In this document: piece after piece, positions 1 through 6,597 of the stretch
How positions within the stretch are numbered: position 1 is the first letter of the stretch
Layout: every line of letters begins with the position of its first letter
Origin: Caldifarciminota bacterium
GTDB lineage: Bacteria; Hydrothermota; Tepidihabitantia; Tepidihabitantales; Tepidihabitantaceae
Length of the DNA: 17,719 bases
Direction of reading: 5' to 3'
Assembly: GCA_903908785.1 (NCBI GenBank)
Contig: CAIVTL010000271.1
Coordinates: 1-17,719 of the forward strand
Made by a program: the position numbers and the translations under genes
The notes under the pieces: generated by a model
The model's database searches: none
What the model was told of the DNA's origin: nothing
The model's input: the letters and a program-made list of their open reading frames with translations, nothing else

Positions 1-1
1 A

Positions 2-148
2 GACTCTCCGGCAAATCGTCCGGGCAGCAGTTCGGACAATAGTCGGGACAATAGCGGGGCAGATAATCCGCCCAACTATTCGGCAGATTCTCTGGCGAAT
101 CGTCTGCCCAATTATCCGGCGAACTATGGCCCCAACGGCAATCAATAA
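2..148 (+). CDS. C-terminal end of a low-complexity Asn/Pro/Ser/Tyr-rich protein (partial)
   Basis: An open frame enters from the left edge and stops at TAA 146-148, giving 48 residues without a start in view. The DNA is a degenerate 12-bp tandem repeat, so the peptide is a run of four-residue units of the type P-A-N-Y or P-A-N-R, with Asn recurring every fourth residue (for example PANY, DSLANR, LPNY). No domain is recognisable. Such tails are usually extracellular or disordered, which is inference. The other two forward frames were less attractive; one hits a stop inside the repeat. The next gene starts 97 bp later behind its own promoter, so the two are probably separate transcripts. The repeat could also be noncoding. 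Confidence 0.45.
   Translation, partial: DSPANRPGSSSDNSRDNSGADNPPNYSADSLANRLPNYPANYGPNGNQ
7..126 (+). repeat. 12-bp degenerate tandem repeat, about ten units
   Basis: Ten consecutive 12-bp units run without slippage from 7 to 126, with approximate consensus TCCGGCNAATNG. Units include TCCGGCAAATCG (7-18), TTCGGACAATAG (31-42) and TCTGGCGAATCG (91-102). The period is a multiple of three, and the frame stopping at 146-148 reads it as tetrapeptides. The array probably continues to the left of the window. Confidence 0.8.
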
Positions 149-177
149 CCAGCAGTCACGAGTGCACACCCGCGCAT

Positions 178-205
178 TTGACACGTCCGGTCGAGGTGCT
201 ACTAT
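178..205 (+). promoter_or_regulatory. Sigma70-type promoter for the seven-repeat exported protein
   Basis: TTGACA at 178-183 and TACTAT at 200-205 are separated by 16 nt. The -10 box lies 40 nt upstream of the ATG at 246, which predicts a 5' leader of about 34 nt containing the ribosome-binding site. The same architecture recurs at 7347-7374 and 7959-7986. Confidence 0.65.
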
Positions 206-245
206 CTCCGTGTGGACGTCCACCGAATCGCCACAGGAGGCAGTC

Positions 246-1733
246 ATGTATCGTAGTCGACTAGCATTCGCACTGGCCATGGCCGCATTGGCCGCAATCC
301 TCTTGCCCTCTCCCCTGCCCGCCCAAATCACCTTCCAGCGCACCTACGGCGGGGCAGGCTATGACGAGGGCTATTCAGTCCAACAGACTTCAGACGGCGG
401 CTACGTTATCGCTGGATACACCAACTCATTCGGCGCTGGCGACTACGACGTCTACGTAGTCAAGACCGATGCGGCTGGCGAGACAACCTGGACCCGGACG
501 GTCGGCGGCGCCGGCAAGGACGAGGCAGGCTGTGTTCGACAGACCTCGGATGGCGGATATATCGTCGCCGGCCAAACTCTGTCCTTTGGTGCAGGAAGCG
601 CAGATGTCTATCTCATCAAAATGAACGAGATGGGCGAAACGCTCTGGACAAGAACGTACGGAGACACGTTTCCTAACGTCGGGATGTCAGTCCGGCAGAC
701 GGACGATTCCGGCTACGTGATCGCCGGATATACGTACTCTTCCGCAGAGAACCGGAACGACGCCCTACTGATCAAGACCGACCGTTCCGGCAACATGCTG
801 TGGAAGAAGACCTATGGCGATACTCTTTATGAACTGGCAAGCTCGGTCCGGCAGACACCGGATGGCGGCTATGTATTTGCCGGGTACAAGGGTGCGAGTC
901 GACTAGGTGACCGACAGGTCTATGTCGTCAAGACACAAGCGGACGGGGACACAGTATGGACGAGAACGTATGGCGGTCCGTCATACGACGAAGGCTACTG
1001 CATTGAGCGCACCCATGATGGCGGATACGTGGTCGTCGGCTATACCAAGTCCTTCGGCGCAGGACGAGAGGACATATACTTGTTGAGGACGGATGACGCT
1101 GGAGACTCGCTCTGGGCCAGGACATTCGGGGGCACCGGCTACGACAACGGATACTCCGTTGCGCAGACCGATGACGACGGCTTCGCTGTCGTTGGCTACG
1201 CCACGCCACCCGACACGGAGTACTGGGATGTCTGCCTGATCAAGACCGACGCCAGCGGTGATACGGAATGGACAAGAACCTACAGCCACTCGCCATTGGA
1301 GGAAGTGGGATACTCGGTTCAGACGACCAGTGACCGAGGCTATGTTATTGCGGGTTATACTTGCTCACCCAACGGCGACCATGACGTCTATCTCATCAAG
1401 ACCGATTCCTTGGGCAATGTCGCGGTTGAGGAGCCGAAGGGAAACCCGACCCGCGCCCCGGCCCTGTCGCTCACCTGCGAGCCGAATCCGACCACGGGAA
1501 CGACAACAATCCACCTGACGCCATTCGCCTCTCGCCATTCGCCATTCGCCCTCCGAATCTACGACGCGCAAGGCCGCGCCGTCCGCTCGTTCTCCTCCCT
1601 CCTCTCTCCTCCCTCCTCCCTGACATGGGACGGAAGGGACGACAGGGACCAAACGCTGCCGTCGGGAGCGTACTTTCTACGAGTTGATGCTGGCACCGAG
1701 CAGGCCTCCACGCGCCTCGTCCTTCAGCGCTGA
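246..1733 (+). CDS. Exported seven-repeat (probable beta-propeller) protein with T9SS/FlgD-like C-terminal sorting domain
   Basis: A 495-residue protein. I chose ATG 246 over in-frame starts upstream because AGGAGG at 235-240 sits 5 nt before it and because it opens a signal peptide: basic MYRSR, a hydrophobic stretch at 6-20, and likely cleavage near PLPAQ (23-27). Residues 30-393 are seven consecutive 52-residue units with no indels between unit starts. Each has W-T-R-T-Y-G-G near its start, then D-G-G-Y-V-I-A-G-Y and V-Y-L-I-K-T-D. Exactly seven units suggests a seven-bladed beta-propeller (inference). Residues about 405-495 (PNPTTG, LRIYDAQGRAVRS, WDGRDDRD, LPSGAYFLRV) match the Por/T9SS type A or FlgD-like C-terminal domain that directs export and surface attachment. 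Two 7-bp repeat tracts lie in loops of that domain. Ligand and function are unknown. Confidence 0.85.
   Translation: MYRSRLAFALAMAALAAILLPSPLPAQITFQRTYGGAGYDEGYSVQQTSDGGYVIAGYTNSFGAGDYDVYVVKTDAAGETTWTRTVGGAGKDEAGCVRQTSDGGYIVAGQTLSFGAGSADVYLIKMNEMGETLWTRTYGDTFPNVGMSVRQTDDSGYVIAGYTYSSAENRNDALLIKTDRSGNMLWKKTYGDTLYELASSVRQTPDGGYVFAGYKGASRLGDRQVYVVKTQADGDTVWTRTYGGPSYDEGYCIERTHDGGYVVVGYTKSFGAGREDIYLLRTDDAGDSLWARTFGGTGYDNGYSVAQTDDDGFAVVGYATPPDTEYWDVCLIKTDASGDTEWTRTYSHSPLEEVGYSVQTTSDRGYVIAGYTCSPNGDHDVYLIKTDSLGNVAVEEPKGNPTRAPALSLTCEPNPTTGTTTIHLTPFASRHSPFALRIYDAQGRAVRSFSSLLSPPSSLTWDGRDDRDQTLPSGAYFLRVDAGTEQASTRLVLQR
333..1424 (+). repeat. Seven 156-bp in-frame repeats
   Basis: Seven units of exactly 156 bp start at 333, 489, 645, 801, 957, 1113 and 1269. 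They encode the 52-residue blades. The period is exact at protein level while the DNA has diverged considerably, so these are old duplications kept in register by structure rather than a recent expansion. Confidence 0.85.
1520..1554 (+). repeat. 7-bp-period repeat, unit GCCATTC, inside the sorting domain
   Basis: Five units begin at 1520, 1527, 1534, 1541 and 1548. Three are identical (GCCATTC) and two are variants (GCCTCTC, GCCCTCC). It encodes FASRHSPFAL, a loop just before the conserved strand LRIYD of the C-terminal domain. Confidence 0.75.
1591..1618 (+). repeat. 7/14-bp-period repeat, unit TCTCCTC CCTCCTC
   Basis: Two perfect copies of a 14-bp element (two related heptamers) occupy 1591-1618. 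They encode the Ser/Leu/Pro-rich stretch between VRSF and LTWDGRDD in the sorting domain. The tract is a pure pyrimidine run on the + strand. Confidence 0.7.
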
Positions 1734-1745
1734 GCCCAGTCTGAC

Positions 1746-1898
1746 GTGCCCGGCCACCACCACCGACACAAACGACCGCTGTGGAAACGGGTTGGCCGGC
1801 GCACACCGACCTCCACAATGATCGCCCTCGCGTTTGTTCTGCTTGGGTTATTGCTTGTGTCGCTATGGCAGGCACTGACCGGTAAGTGGTTCAGGTGA
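1746..1898 (+). CDS. Possible small basic single-pass membrane peptide
   Basis: From GTG 1746 to TGA 1896-1898 there is a 50-residue frame: a His/Arg/Lys-rich N-terminal half (GHHHRHKRPLWKR), then from ATG 1818 a clear hydrophobic segment (MIALAFVLLGLLLVSLWQAL) ending TGKWFR. Positive-inside charge followed by one membrane span is plausible for a small membrane protein. I see no good ribosome-binding site, and the codons (TTA, TTG, CTA) are less GC-rich at third positions than in neighbouring genes. It could be chance. The rest of 1734-1999 shows nothing convincing. Confidence 0.25.
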   Translation: MPGHHHRHKRPLWKRVGRRTPTSTMIALAFVLLGLLLVSLWQALTGKWFR

Positions 1899-1999
1899 GC
1901 TGCGACAGCCGAAGCAGACCTTTGACCGGACTCTCGCGGAAACGACGCGCGGTCGCGCGCTGAGTCAGTTCGAGGTCGTCGCGACGGGCGCGGTCGCGT

Positions 2000-2894
2000 T
2001 CATTCGCCGCCCGCCGAGTGGGTCCGCGGACGCGCGCCGCCGGAACCGCCGATAATCGTGTCGGACACGGCCGGATACCAGCCGACGTCAACCCCCTTTG
2101 CCAGAACCACCGCCCGCGCCTGGCGGAACAACGGGAAGGAATTGCCGTGCAGGAGAAAGACAATGCAGTCGCGGGTCCGGTCTATGCCGCGGAGATAGAC
2201 TCGCAGCCAGTCGATAGACTCCCCGGTCTCCTTTTTCCGCACGCACCGGGCGTAGGAGTAGTACTGGTCGATCTTGTAGTGGAAATCGTCCATCGGGTAG
2301 AGTTTCCCTTCGGCGACCTCGATGTACTTGGGGTTCTTGCTCGATGGAGTCATGGTGAGCAGGTTGCCGGTGACCTCCTCTCCCCCTTCCGGTGCGCCCG
2401 GTTTGCGCCCCTCAAGCAGACTGACCATGCTCAGCTTGGCCCTGACCGTCTGTCTCAGTTTGGCAAGTTCCAATTCACCTTGAAGCAGCGCAAGCGCCTT
2501 TTTCGCTTCGTCGAGAAGTTCGACGGCGTCGCGCTTCGCGGACCCGGCCGCAGCGGCCTGCACCTGTTGCTCGAGCTCGCCGACTCGCACGCTCTCGGCG
2601 GAGACGCCCTTTGTGATTTCGGTCATCTTCGCCGCGGTCGCGCGCCGGTCCGCCGACCTTTGCGCGACCAGGGACATATGCATGTATATTGCCGCTATCT
2701 TCGCCCGTAGCGTGTCGGCTTCGGTCTTCAGCGACTCGACCTGCGCAAACGGCCCGACGGCTTCCTTGCGGCTCGGCGTTGTCTTCCCCGACGGTATCAC
2801 GGCCCAGAGGGGTGCAGAACAGAATCATGCCGACGAGCGTCATCAGCGGGTCCTGGAACATTTCGAGCGACAGCTCGATGCGGCGTTGCTTCAT
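2000..2894 (-). CDS. ExbD/MotB-like partner of the proton channel, frameshifted (C-terminal domain shared with its neighbour)
   Basis: The N-terminus is encoded from ATG 2894, two bases after the preceding gene's stop: RRIELSLEMFQDPLMTLVG, then a membrane span. The rest lies in the +1 frame from about 2809 to 2000. Removing one base from the GGGG run at 2809-2812 joins the two into a 297-residue protein and gives an uninterrupted span continuing ILFCT-LWAVIPSG. The Asp at residue 15, at the start of the span, matches the position of the essential proton-carrying Asp of ExbD/MotB (inference from alignment by eye). A coiled-coil region follows, then a C-terminal domain (NPKYIEV, IVFLLHG, VDVGWYPAV) related to that of the upstream partner. 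As written the gene is broken: either a real mutation, programmed +1 shifting, or a sequence error. Without the frame correction, the intact part is 2000-2800 from GTG. Confidence 0.65.
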
Positions 2895-2896
2895 GG

Positions 2897-3778
2897 CTAC
2901 CGGCCGGGACCGGAGAAGTCCAGCTTCTCATCGTCGTCAATCGGCTCGTAACACAAGGTAAGGCCGGACTGCTCGAGCTCGGCGAGGCAGTTCGCAAACG
3001 TTCGCATGCCCCCCGGGCGGACAAGGAGTATGATTCCGTCGTGCCCCTCGGTCGAGCCGAAGATGCTGCCGGGGTTCTCGTTAGCCACAGCTTTCACCTT
3101 GCCGCCGGGATGGAAGACCACCTGGCCGGCGCGACACTCGACAAAGATGGGGTTCGACAGGTTCTCGGCAATCCGCAGGCTGTCATAGGTGTTGAGCGGT
3201 TTGGCGCCGGGTTTCGGAACGCGCGCCTGCCGAGACCCGAGTTCCCGGATGCGCGCCTCAAGCGCCGCGGCCCTTTGCCTCAGTGCGACCGTGTCCGCGA
3301 CTCTGGCAAGCTGGTCGTCAGGCTGCTCAATGACGGCCAACTGCGCCTGGGCCGAGTCAATCTGCCGCTCGACGGCCTCAAGTTCCTTCGCCTGTGCCGG
3401 GCTGGCGCCGCCGATTCTGCCCAGTTTCCGAGCCAGCGTGTCCCTCTGCTGCCGGAGTTGCTCCAGTCGTTGCTGCGCCCGCGCCGGGTCATCAGGATTG
3501 CCGAGCGATGCGGAATCCAAAACGAGGCGACCCTGCGCCGCGGCCTCTTTGAGGGTCAACTCCCGGACCGTTTGGTTCAACTCAAGCCGCACGGCGAGCA
3601 GGCTGTCTCGCCCACGCGCGAGCAACTCGGGAGTCAGGTCCGCGTCCCTGCCCATCTGGGTACCCAGGTTCACGGCACACGTGGCGAAGCAGATGAACGC
3701 AACGGCCCCGGTCAGGCAGCAGAGCAGCAACAGAATCTCATACGATTCGTCGCCGGCTCGTCTTACCTGCCTATCCAT
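2897..3778 (-). CDS. Single-pass membrane coiled-coil partner of the proton channel
   Basis: A 293-residue protein whose ATG overlaps the channel gene's stop by 8 nt, indicating translational coupling. One membrane span lies at about 14-37, with acidic residues just before it (D10, E11, E14). Residues about 50-185 are charged and rich in Arg, Gln and Leu, consistent with coiled coil. Residues about 209-293 form a compact domain: NPIFVECRAGQVVFHP, then GIILLVRPGG, then LCYEPIDDDEKLDF. I recall similar domains in planctomycetal proteins of unknown function. The topology resembles MotB/ExbD (short cytoplasmic tail, span, periplasmic domain), but I see no OmpA-like peptidoglycan-binding motif. 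The shared C-terminal motif marks it as a paralogue of the next gene. Function is unknown; a role as axle or effector arm of a proton-driven motor is inference. Confidence 0.75.
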   Translation of the reverse strand: MDRQVRRAGDESYEILLLLCCLTGAVAFICFATCAVNLGTQMGRDADLTPELLARGRDSLLAVRLELNQTVRELTLKEAAAQGRLVLDSASLGNPDDPARAQQRLEQLRQQRDTLARKLGRIGGASPAQAKELEAVERQIDSAQAQLAVIEQPDDQLARVADTVALRQRAAALEARIRELGSRQARVPKPGAKPLNTYDSLRIAENLSNPIFVECRAGQVVFHPGGKVKAVANENPGSIFGSTEGHDGIILLVRPGGMRTFANCLAELEQSGLTLCYEPIDDDEKLDFSGPGR

Positions 3779-5111
3779 GGTCCTCCTCGGTGGCGGGCCT
3801 GACCGATATCTGGTAACGCGGCATCCGGCTGACTCTGTCCTCCAGACCGTCGAGCCGCCGCGTCAGTTCGGCCGTCTGCCGCTGCACCGACGCCTCGACA
3901 ACCTGAGCGAGGCGGTCCAGCCGGGGCGTGAGTTCCACCGTCTGCCGTTGCGCGGACACCTCGACAACCTGCGCCACGCGGTCGAGCCGAGGTGAGAGTT
4001 CGGCCGTCTGCCGCTGCGCCGATACCTCCGTTGCCTGCGCGATGCTGTCGAGCCGGGGCGACAGTTCGGCCGTCTGCCGCTGCGTGGTCATCTCCACCGC
4101 CTGCAAGAGGCTGTCGAGTCGCCGTGCCAGTTCGGCCGTCTGCTGCTGGCTGGCAGCCTCGACAATCTGCGAGAGGCGGTCAACCGGCGCGGCGATGCCG
4201 CGCTCGAGCCGCTCCACGGCCCCGGAATACGCCGCGTCCAGTTTCGGCCACCACCGGTCAAGCGCCTCGGTGATGTCGGCCGTGGCGATTCCGCCGCCGC
4301 CGACCTGGCCGACCGCGGCCCGGAACCTTGTCATCAGGCTCCGTGCGATTTCGTTAACGCGGTCGATAAAGGCTTCCTCCTGCTGCGTGAGGAGTGTGGA
4401 AAGAATTACCAGCACGATGGCATACACCAGCCCCAGCAGCGTGGTGTCGAAGGCGACGCTGAGCGACGAAGCGAAATCCCTCAATATCATCCGCAGCTTG
4501 TCGACGCTGTCGGCCAGCGCGGCGGCCTGAGGGAACTTGGTCATGCCCAGCGAGAGGCCGACGACGGTACCGAGAAAACCAAGCACCGGGACAAGCTGCT
4601 TCATCGTGTTAAGGAGCAGGTGCCCGCGCTCAATCTGTTCCATGTCGCGCCGGGACAGCTCCTCGTTCAGCGTAATCGGCTCCTCGCCGCTTGCGTATCC
4701 ACGGAGCAACTCGTAGATGCGCCGCACGCCGATCTTCCGCCGGAACTCCGGCGGTATGTCGTCGGCCATCTGGTTGGCGACTGTGCCGGAAATGCCACCC
4801 TCCCCGCTCTCTTCGGCCACGGCGGCCATCGCCTTCTCGGCCTTGTCGGCCATTTCCCGCTCGGGTCCGAGCTGGCGCCAGCTATCCACCAGGAAGACGA
4901 GGCCGACTCCGAACAGGTAAGTGGTGATGAACTGGATTTGGGATTGTCCGACGCGGTAGAAAAACAAGTAGAGCCAGTTTGTGCTGGGGTTGTCGCCGCC
5001 AAGCTTCTTCAACGCGAACACCAACAGGTACCAACCAACGGTGAATGGCAGGCTCAAGAGGAACGGCTTCCAGAGAGCCCCTCTGTCTTTGTCTTGCGCA
5101 GATTCTTTCAT
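3771..5111 (-). CDS. MotA/TolQ/ExbB-family proton channel with long 22-residue-periodic coiled-coil tail
   Basis: A 446-residue protein. I chose ATG 5111 over an upstream alternative because AAAAGGAG lies 6 nt before it. Four hydrophobic segments fit the family: about 16-34, 60-76, 169-191 (VPVLGFLGTVVGLSLGM, the conserved channel motif) and 217-240 (SVAFDTTLLGLVYAIVLVIL). The family forms the pentameric stator of proton-driven machines (MotAB, ExbBD, TolQR, ZorAB). Residues about 307-428 are an added tail of 22-residue units with R-L-D at the head and Q-R-Q-T-A-E-L at the end. Since 22 is two hendecads, a straight or right-handed coiled coil reaching into the cytoplasm is likely (inference); ZorA also has a long cytoplasmic tail. 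First gene of a coupled trio with its own promoter at 5256-5284. Confidence 0.85.
   Translation of the reverse strand: MKESAQDKDRGALWKPFLLSLPFTVGWYLLVFALKKLGGDNPSTNWLYLFFYRVGQSQIQFITTYLFGVGLVFLVDSWRQLGPEREMADKAEKAMAAVAEESGEGGISGTVANQMADDIPPEFRRKIGVRRIYELLRGYASGEEPITLNEELSRRDMEQIERGHLLLNTMKQLVPVLGFLGTVVGLSLGMTKFPQAAALADSVDKLRMILRDFASSLSVAFDTTLLGLVYAIVLVILSTLLTQQEEAFIDRVNEIARSLMTRFRAAVGQVGGGGIATADITEALDRWWPKLDAAYSGAVERLERGIAAPVDRLSQIVEAASQQQTAELARRLDSLLQAVEMTTQRQTAELSPRLDSIAQATEVSAQRQTAELSPRLDRVAQVVEVSAQRQTVELTPRLDRLAQVVEASVQRQTAELTRRLDGLEDRVSRMPRYQISVRPATEEDHG
3828..4193 (-). repeat. 66-bp repeats encoding the coiled-coil tail
   Basis: The conserved R-L-D triplet recurs every 22 codons, at five evenly spaced positions, preceded by a sixth less regular copy. 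Neighbouring units are very similar in DNA (for example the stretch encoding QRQTAELSPRLD), so the tail has grown by recent duplication and its length probably varies between strains. Confidence 0.8.
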
Positions 5112-5420
5112 CTCAATCTCCTTTTGGAACTTGCCCGCGGCACTTCCGGTCGCCGCCGGCACACGATTCGCTCTTATCCTGAGGGTGGACTACAGAGGAC
5201 GGACAGGGCACACCCGTGCCGTCCGAGCAGACATCCTCCCAGCACCCGGTCTCAATAGATACCTCGTCGACCGCGACATGTCAAGTTCGGCGCATCGTCC
5301 GGTGGACCCGACATGGAGAGCCACGAAAACGTCGCGGACTCCTCTCCTCCGCCGAAGGCCGCCGGCCGTGAATCGCAGGGCATGAACCGGAAGCCGCTGA
5401 CCGTCTGCCGCGACCGGGCG
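5112..5420 (-). other. 309-bp noncoding stretch upstream of the channel operon
   Basis: No convincing gene is visible on either strand. It holds the promoter at 5256-5284 and the ribosome-binding site at 5118-5125 of the channel operon, plus the 3' side of the cupin gene. I found no clear terminator with a T-tract for the cupin gene. Confidence 0.5.
5256..5284 (-). promoter_or_regulatory. Promoter of the channel cassette
   Basis: On the minus strand TTGACA (5284-5279) is followed, after 17 nt, by TATCTA (5261-5256); a 16-nt spacing would give GTATCT. The predicted leader to ATG 5111 is about 140 nt, longer than at the other promoters in the window. The separate promoter suggests that the three channel genes are transcribed independently of the cupin gene. 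Confidence 0.5.
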
Positions 5421-5765
5421 TTACTTCTTCAGAATCGGGATGACGCAGATGAAGCGGAACGGCTCGTCCCCGCTGTTCTCGAAGCCGTGCTCTTCACCCG
5501 GGGCGACGTAGACGTAGTTGCCAAAGGCAACCGGTTTCGGCCCGCCCGGGCTGAGTACGTTGCCCTTTCCCTCGATGATGAATACCTCGTGCTCGTAGTC
5601 ATGGCGGTGGAGCGGTATCTTCTCTCCTTTGAGCCTAATCTCGATGACCCGCATGGCAAAGTGGGGCGCGCCGTCTTTCTCGGCAATCAGCCAGCGGATT
5701 GTCGCCTGCATCGAGGCCAGTTGGGGCTGTTCTTCTGCTACCTGTGAGTAATGTCCAATAACCAT
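5421..5765 (-). CDS. Small single-domain cupin protein
   Basis: A 114-residue cupin_2-type protein. The first cupin motif is PLHRHDYEHEVFIIEGKG, with metal-ligand candidates H53, H55 and E60; the second is PGEEHGFENSG with H93. This gives the usual 3-His/1-Glu metal site of a single beta-barrel. Small stand-alone cupins include isomerases, dioxygenases and ligand-binding proteins, so the substrate cannot be named. The ATG at 5765 has no ribosome-binding site, but TAGAAT ends 5 nt before it, which indicates a leaderless mRNA. It is divergently paired with the methyltransferase across 69 bp. Confidence 0.8.
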   Translation of the reverse strand: MVIGHYSQVAEEQPQLASMQATIRWLIAEKDGAPHFAMRVIEIRLKGEKIPLHRHDYEHEVFIIEGKGNVLSPGGPKPVAFGNYVYVAPGEEHGFENSGDEPFRFICVIPILKK

Positions 5766-5770
5766 GGTCT

Positions 5771-5798
5771 ATTCTACGCCAACGGCAGCCATCCGCAA
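5771..5798 (-). promoter_or_regulatory. Leaderless promoter of the cupin gene
   Basis: On the minus strand TTGCGG (5798-5793), 16 nt, TAGAAT (5776-5771), then 5 nt to ATG 5765. That spacing places transcription start at or next to the A of the start codon. Confidence 0.5.
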
Positions 5799-5802
5799 CT
5801 GC

Positions 5803-5829
5803 TTGACTTTTCCGCCTGCCGCCTAGACT
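5803..5829 (+). promoter_or_regulatory. Leaderless promoter of the methyltransferase gene
   Basis: TTGACT (5803-5808), 15 nt, TAGACT (5824-5829), then 5 nt to ATG 5835. It mirrors the arrangement at the divergent cupin gene and decides the start codon of the methyltransferase. Confidence 0.5.
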
Positions 5830-5834
5830 TGGCT

Positions 5835-6512
5835 ATGGCTTCCGAACCGCATCTCGACCGCGTCGAACGTTCGCACGAGCCGGCCCGGGCGAACTACAAT
5901 CGCATCAGCCGCTTCTACGACCTCATTGCCGGCTGGTCGGAGAAGAAGAGCCGGGAAGCCGGGCTGGCCCGGCTGGCGGCGAAGGAAGGCGAGCAGGTGC
6001 TGGAGATCGGCTGCGGAACCGGCCTCGCCCTTACGGCGCTGGCCCGCGCGGTCGGCGCGACCGGCCGGGTCTGCGGACTCGACCTCGCGGCGGCGATGGT
6101 CTCACTGGCCCGGGCCCGGCTGGACCGGGCCGGGCTGGCCGAGCGCGTGGAACTCAGGACCGGCGACGCGCTGACGCTGCCCTATCCGGCCCGGAGCTTC
6201 GATGCCGTGTTCATGAGCTTTGTACTGGAGCTGTTCGACACCCCCGAAATCCCGGCAGTGCTGGCCGAGTGCCGACGCGTGCTCCGGCCGGGTGGCCGCA
6301 TCGGCGTGGTGTCGATATCGGCGTCCGGCCCGCGGACGCTCGTGCGCCGGCTGTACGAGTGGAGCCACCAACGTTTCCCGCGCGTTGTCGACTGCCGGCC
6401 GATACCGGTGCGCACCCTGCTGGAGTCGGCAGAGTTCTCCCCGACCACGACCGATGCCATCTCCATGTGGGGACTCGGAATCGAAATAGTGGTCGCCAAG
6501 CCACCGGGTTGA
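5835..6512 (+). CDS. Class I SAM-dependent methyltransferase (UbiE/MenG-like)
   Basis: A 225-residue protein with the Rossmann methyltransferase signature: VLEIGCGTGLAL (motif I, SAM binding), an acidic post-I region (VCGLDLAAAMV), RTGDALTLPYPARSFDAVFMSF (motifs II/III) and VLRPGGRIGVVSI. The N-terminal segment NYNRISRFYDLIAGWSEK is typical of the UbiE/COQ5-like group, but small-molecule methyltransferases of this type differ widely in substrate. An in-frame ATG at 5751 would add 28 residues, but the -35/-10 boxes fall inside that extension and -10 ends 5 nt before ATG 5835, so I prefer 5835. Its stop is 85 bp before the lipoprotein gene, so cotranscription is possible. Confidence 0.8.
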   Translation: MASEPHLDRVERSHEPARANYNRISRFYDLIAGWSEKKSREAGLARLAAKEGEQVLEIGCGTGLALTALARAVGATGRVCGLDLAAAMVSLARARLDRAGLAERVELRTGDALTLPYPARSFDAVFMSFVLELFDTPEIPAVLAECRRVLRPGGRIGVVSISASGPRTLVRRLYEWSHQRFPRVVDCRPIPVRTLLESAEFSPTTTDAISMWGLGIEIVVAKPPG

Positions 6513-6597
6513 CGCGCAGGGCCGCGCTTGAACTGCAGCGCAACATTCGGCCCGCGGCGAACGTCCTACTGACGCAGTGCTGCAAAAAGGAGCAAAC

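Noticed and set aside
1750..1799. Inverted repeat CCGGCCA ... TGGCCGG as a terminator of the repeat-protein gene
   Set aside because: The loop is about 36 nt and no T-tract follows; short GC-rich inverted repeats are expected at this composition.
1946..1959. CGCGC-GGTC-GCGCG hairpin downstream of the channel cassette
   Set aside because: Five-pair stem without a T-tract on the minus strand, in very GC-rich sequence.
2475..2797. Continuation of the frame from ATG 2894 as a separate 139-residue protein
   Set aside because: After the membrane segment it becomes Arg-rich, shadow-like sequence, whereas the +1 frame continues with a coherent coiled coil and domain.
3828..5111. Calling the channel cassette a Zorya defence system
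   Set aside because: Only the channel-plus-tail resembles ZorA. The partners lack a visible OmpA-type domain, and no ZorC, ZorD or ZorE-like gene is nearby.
6509..6534. TTGACG overlapping the methyltransferase stop as a promoter for the lipoprotein gene
   Set aside because: No acceptable -10 box at 15-18 nt, unlike the other promoters in the window.
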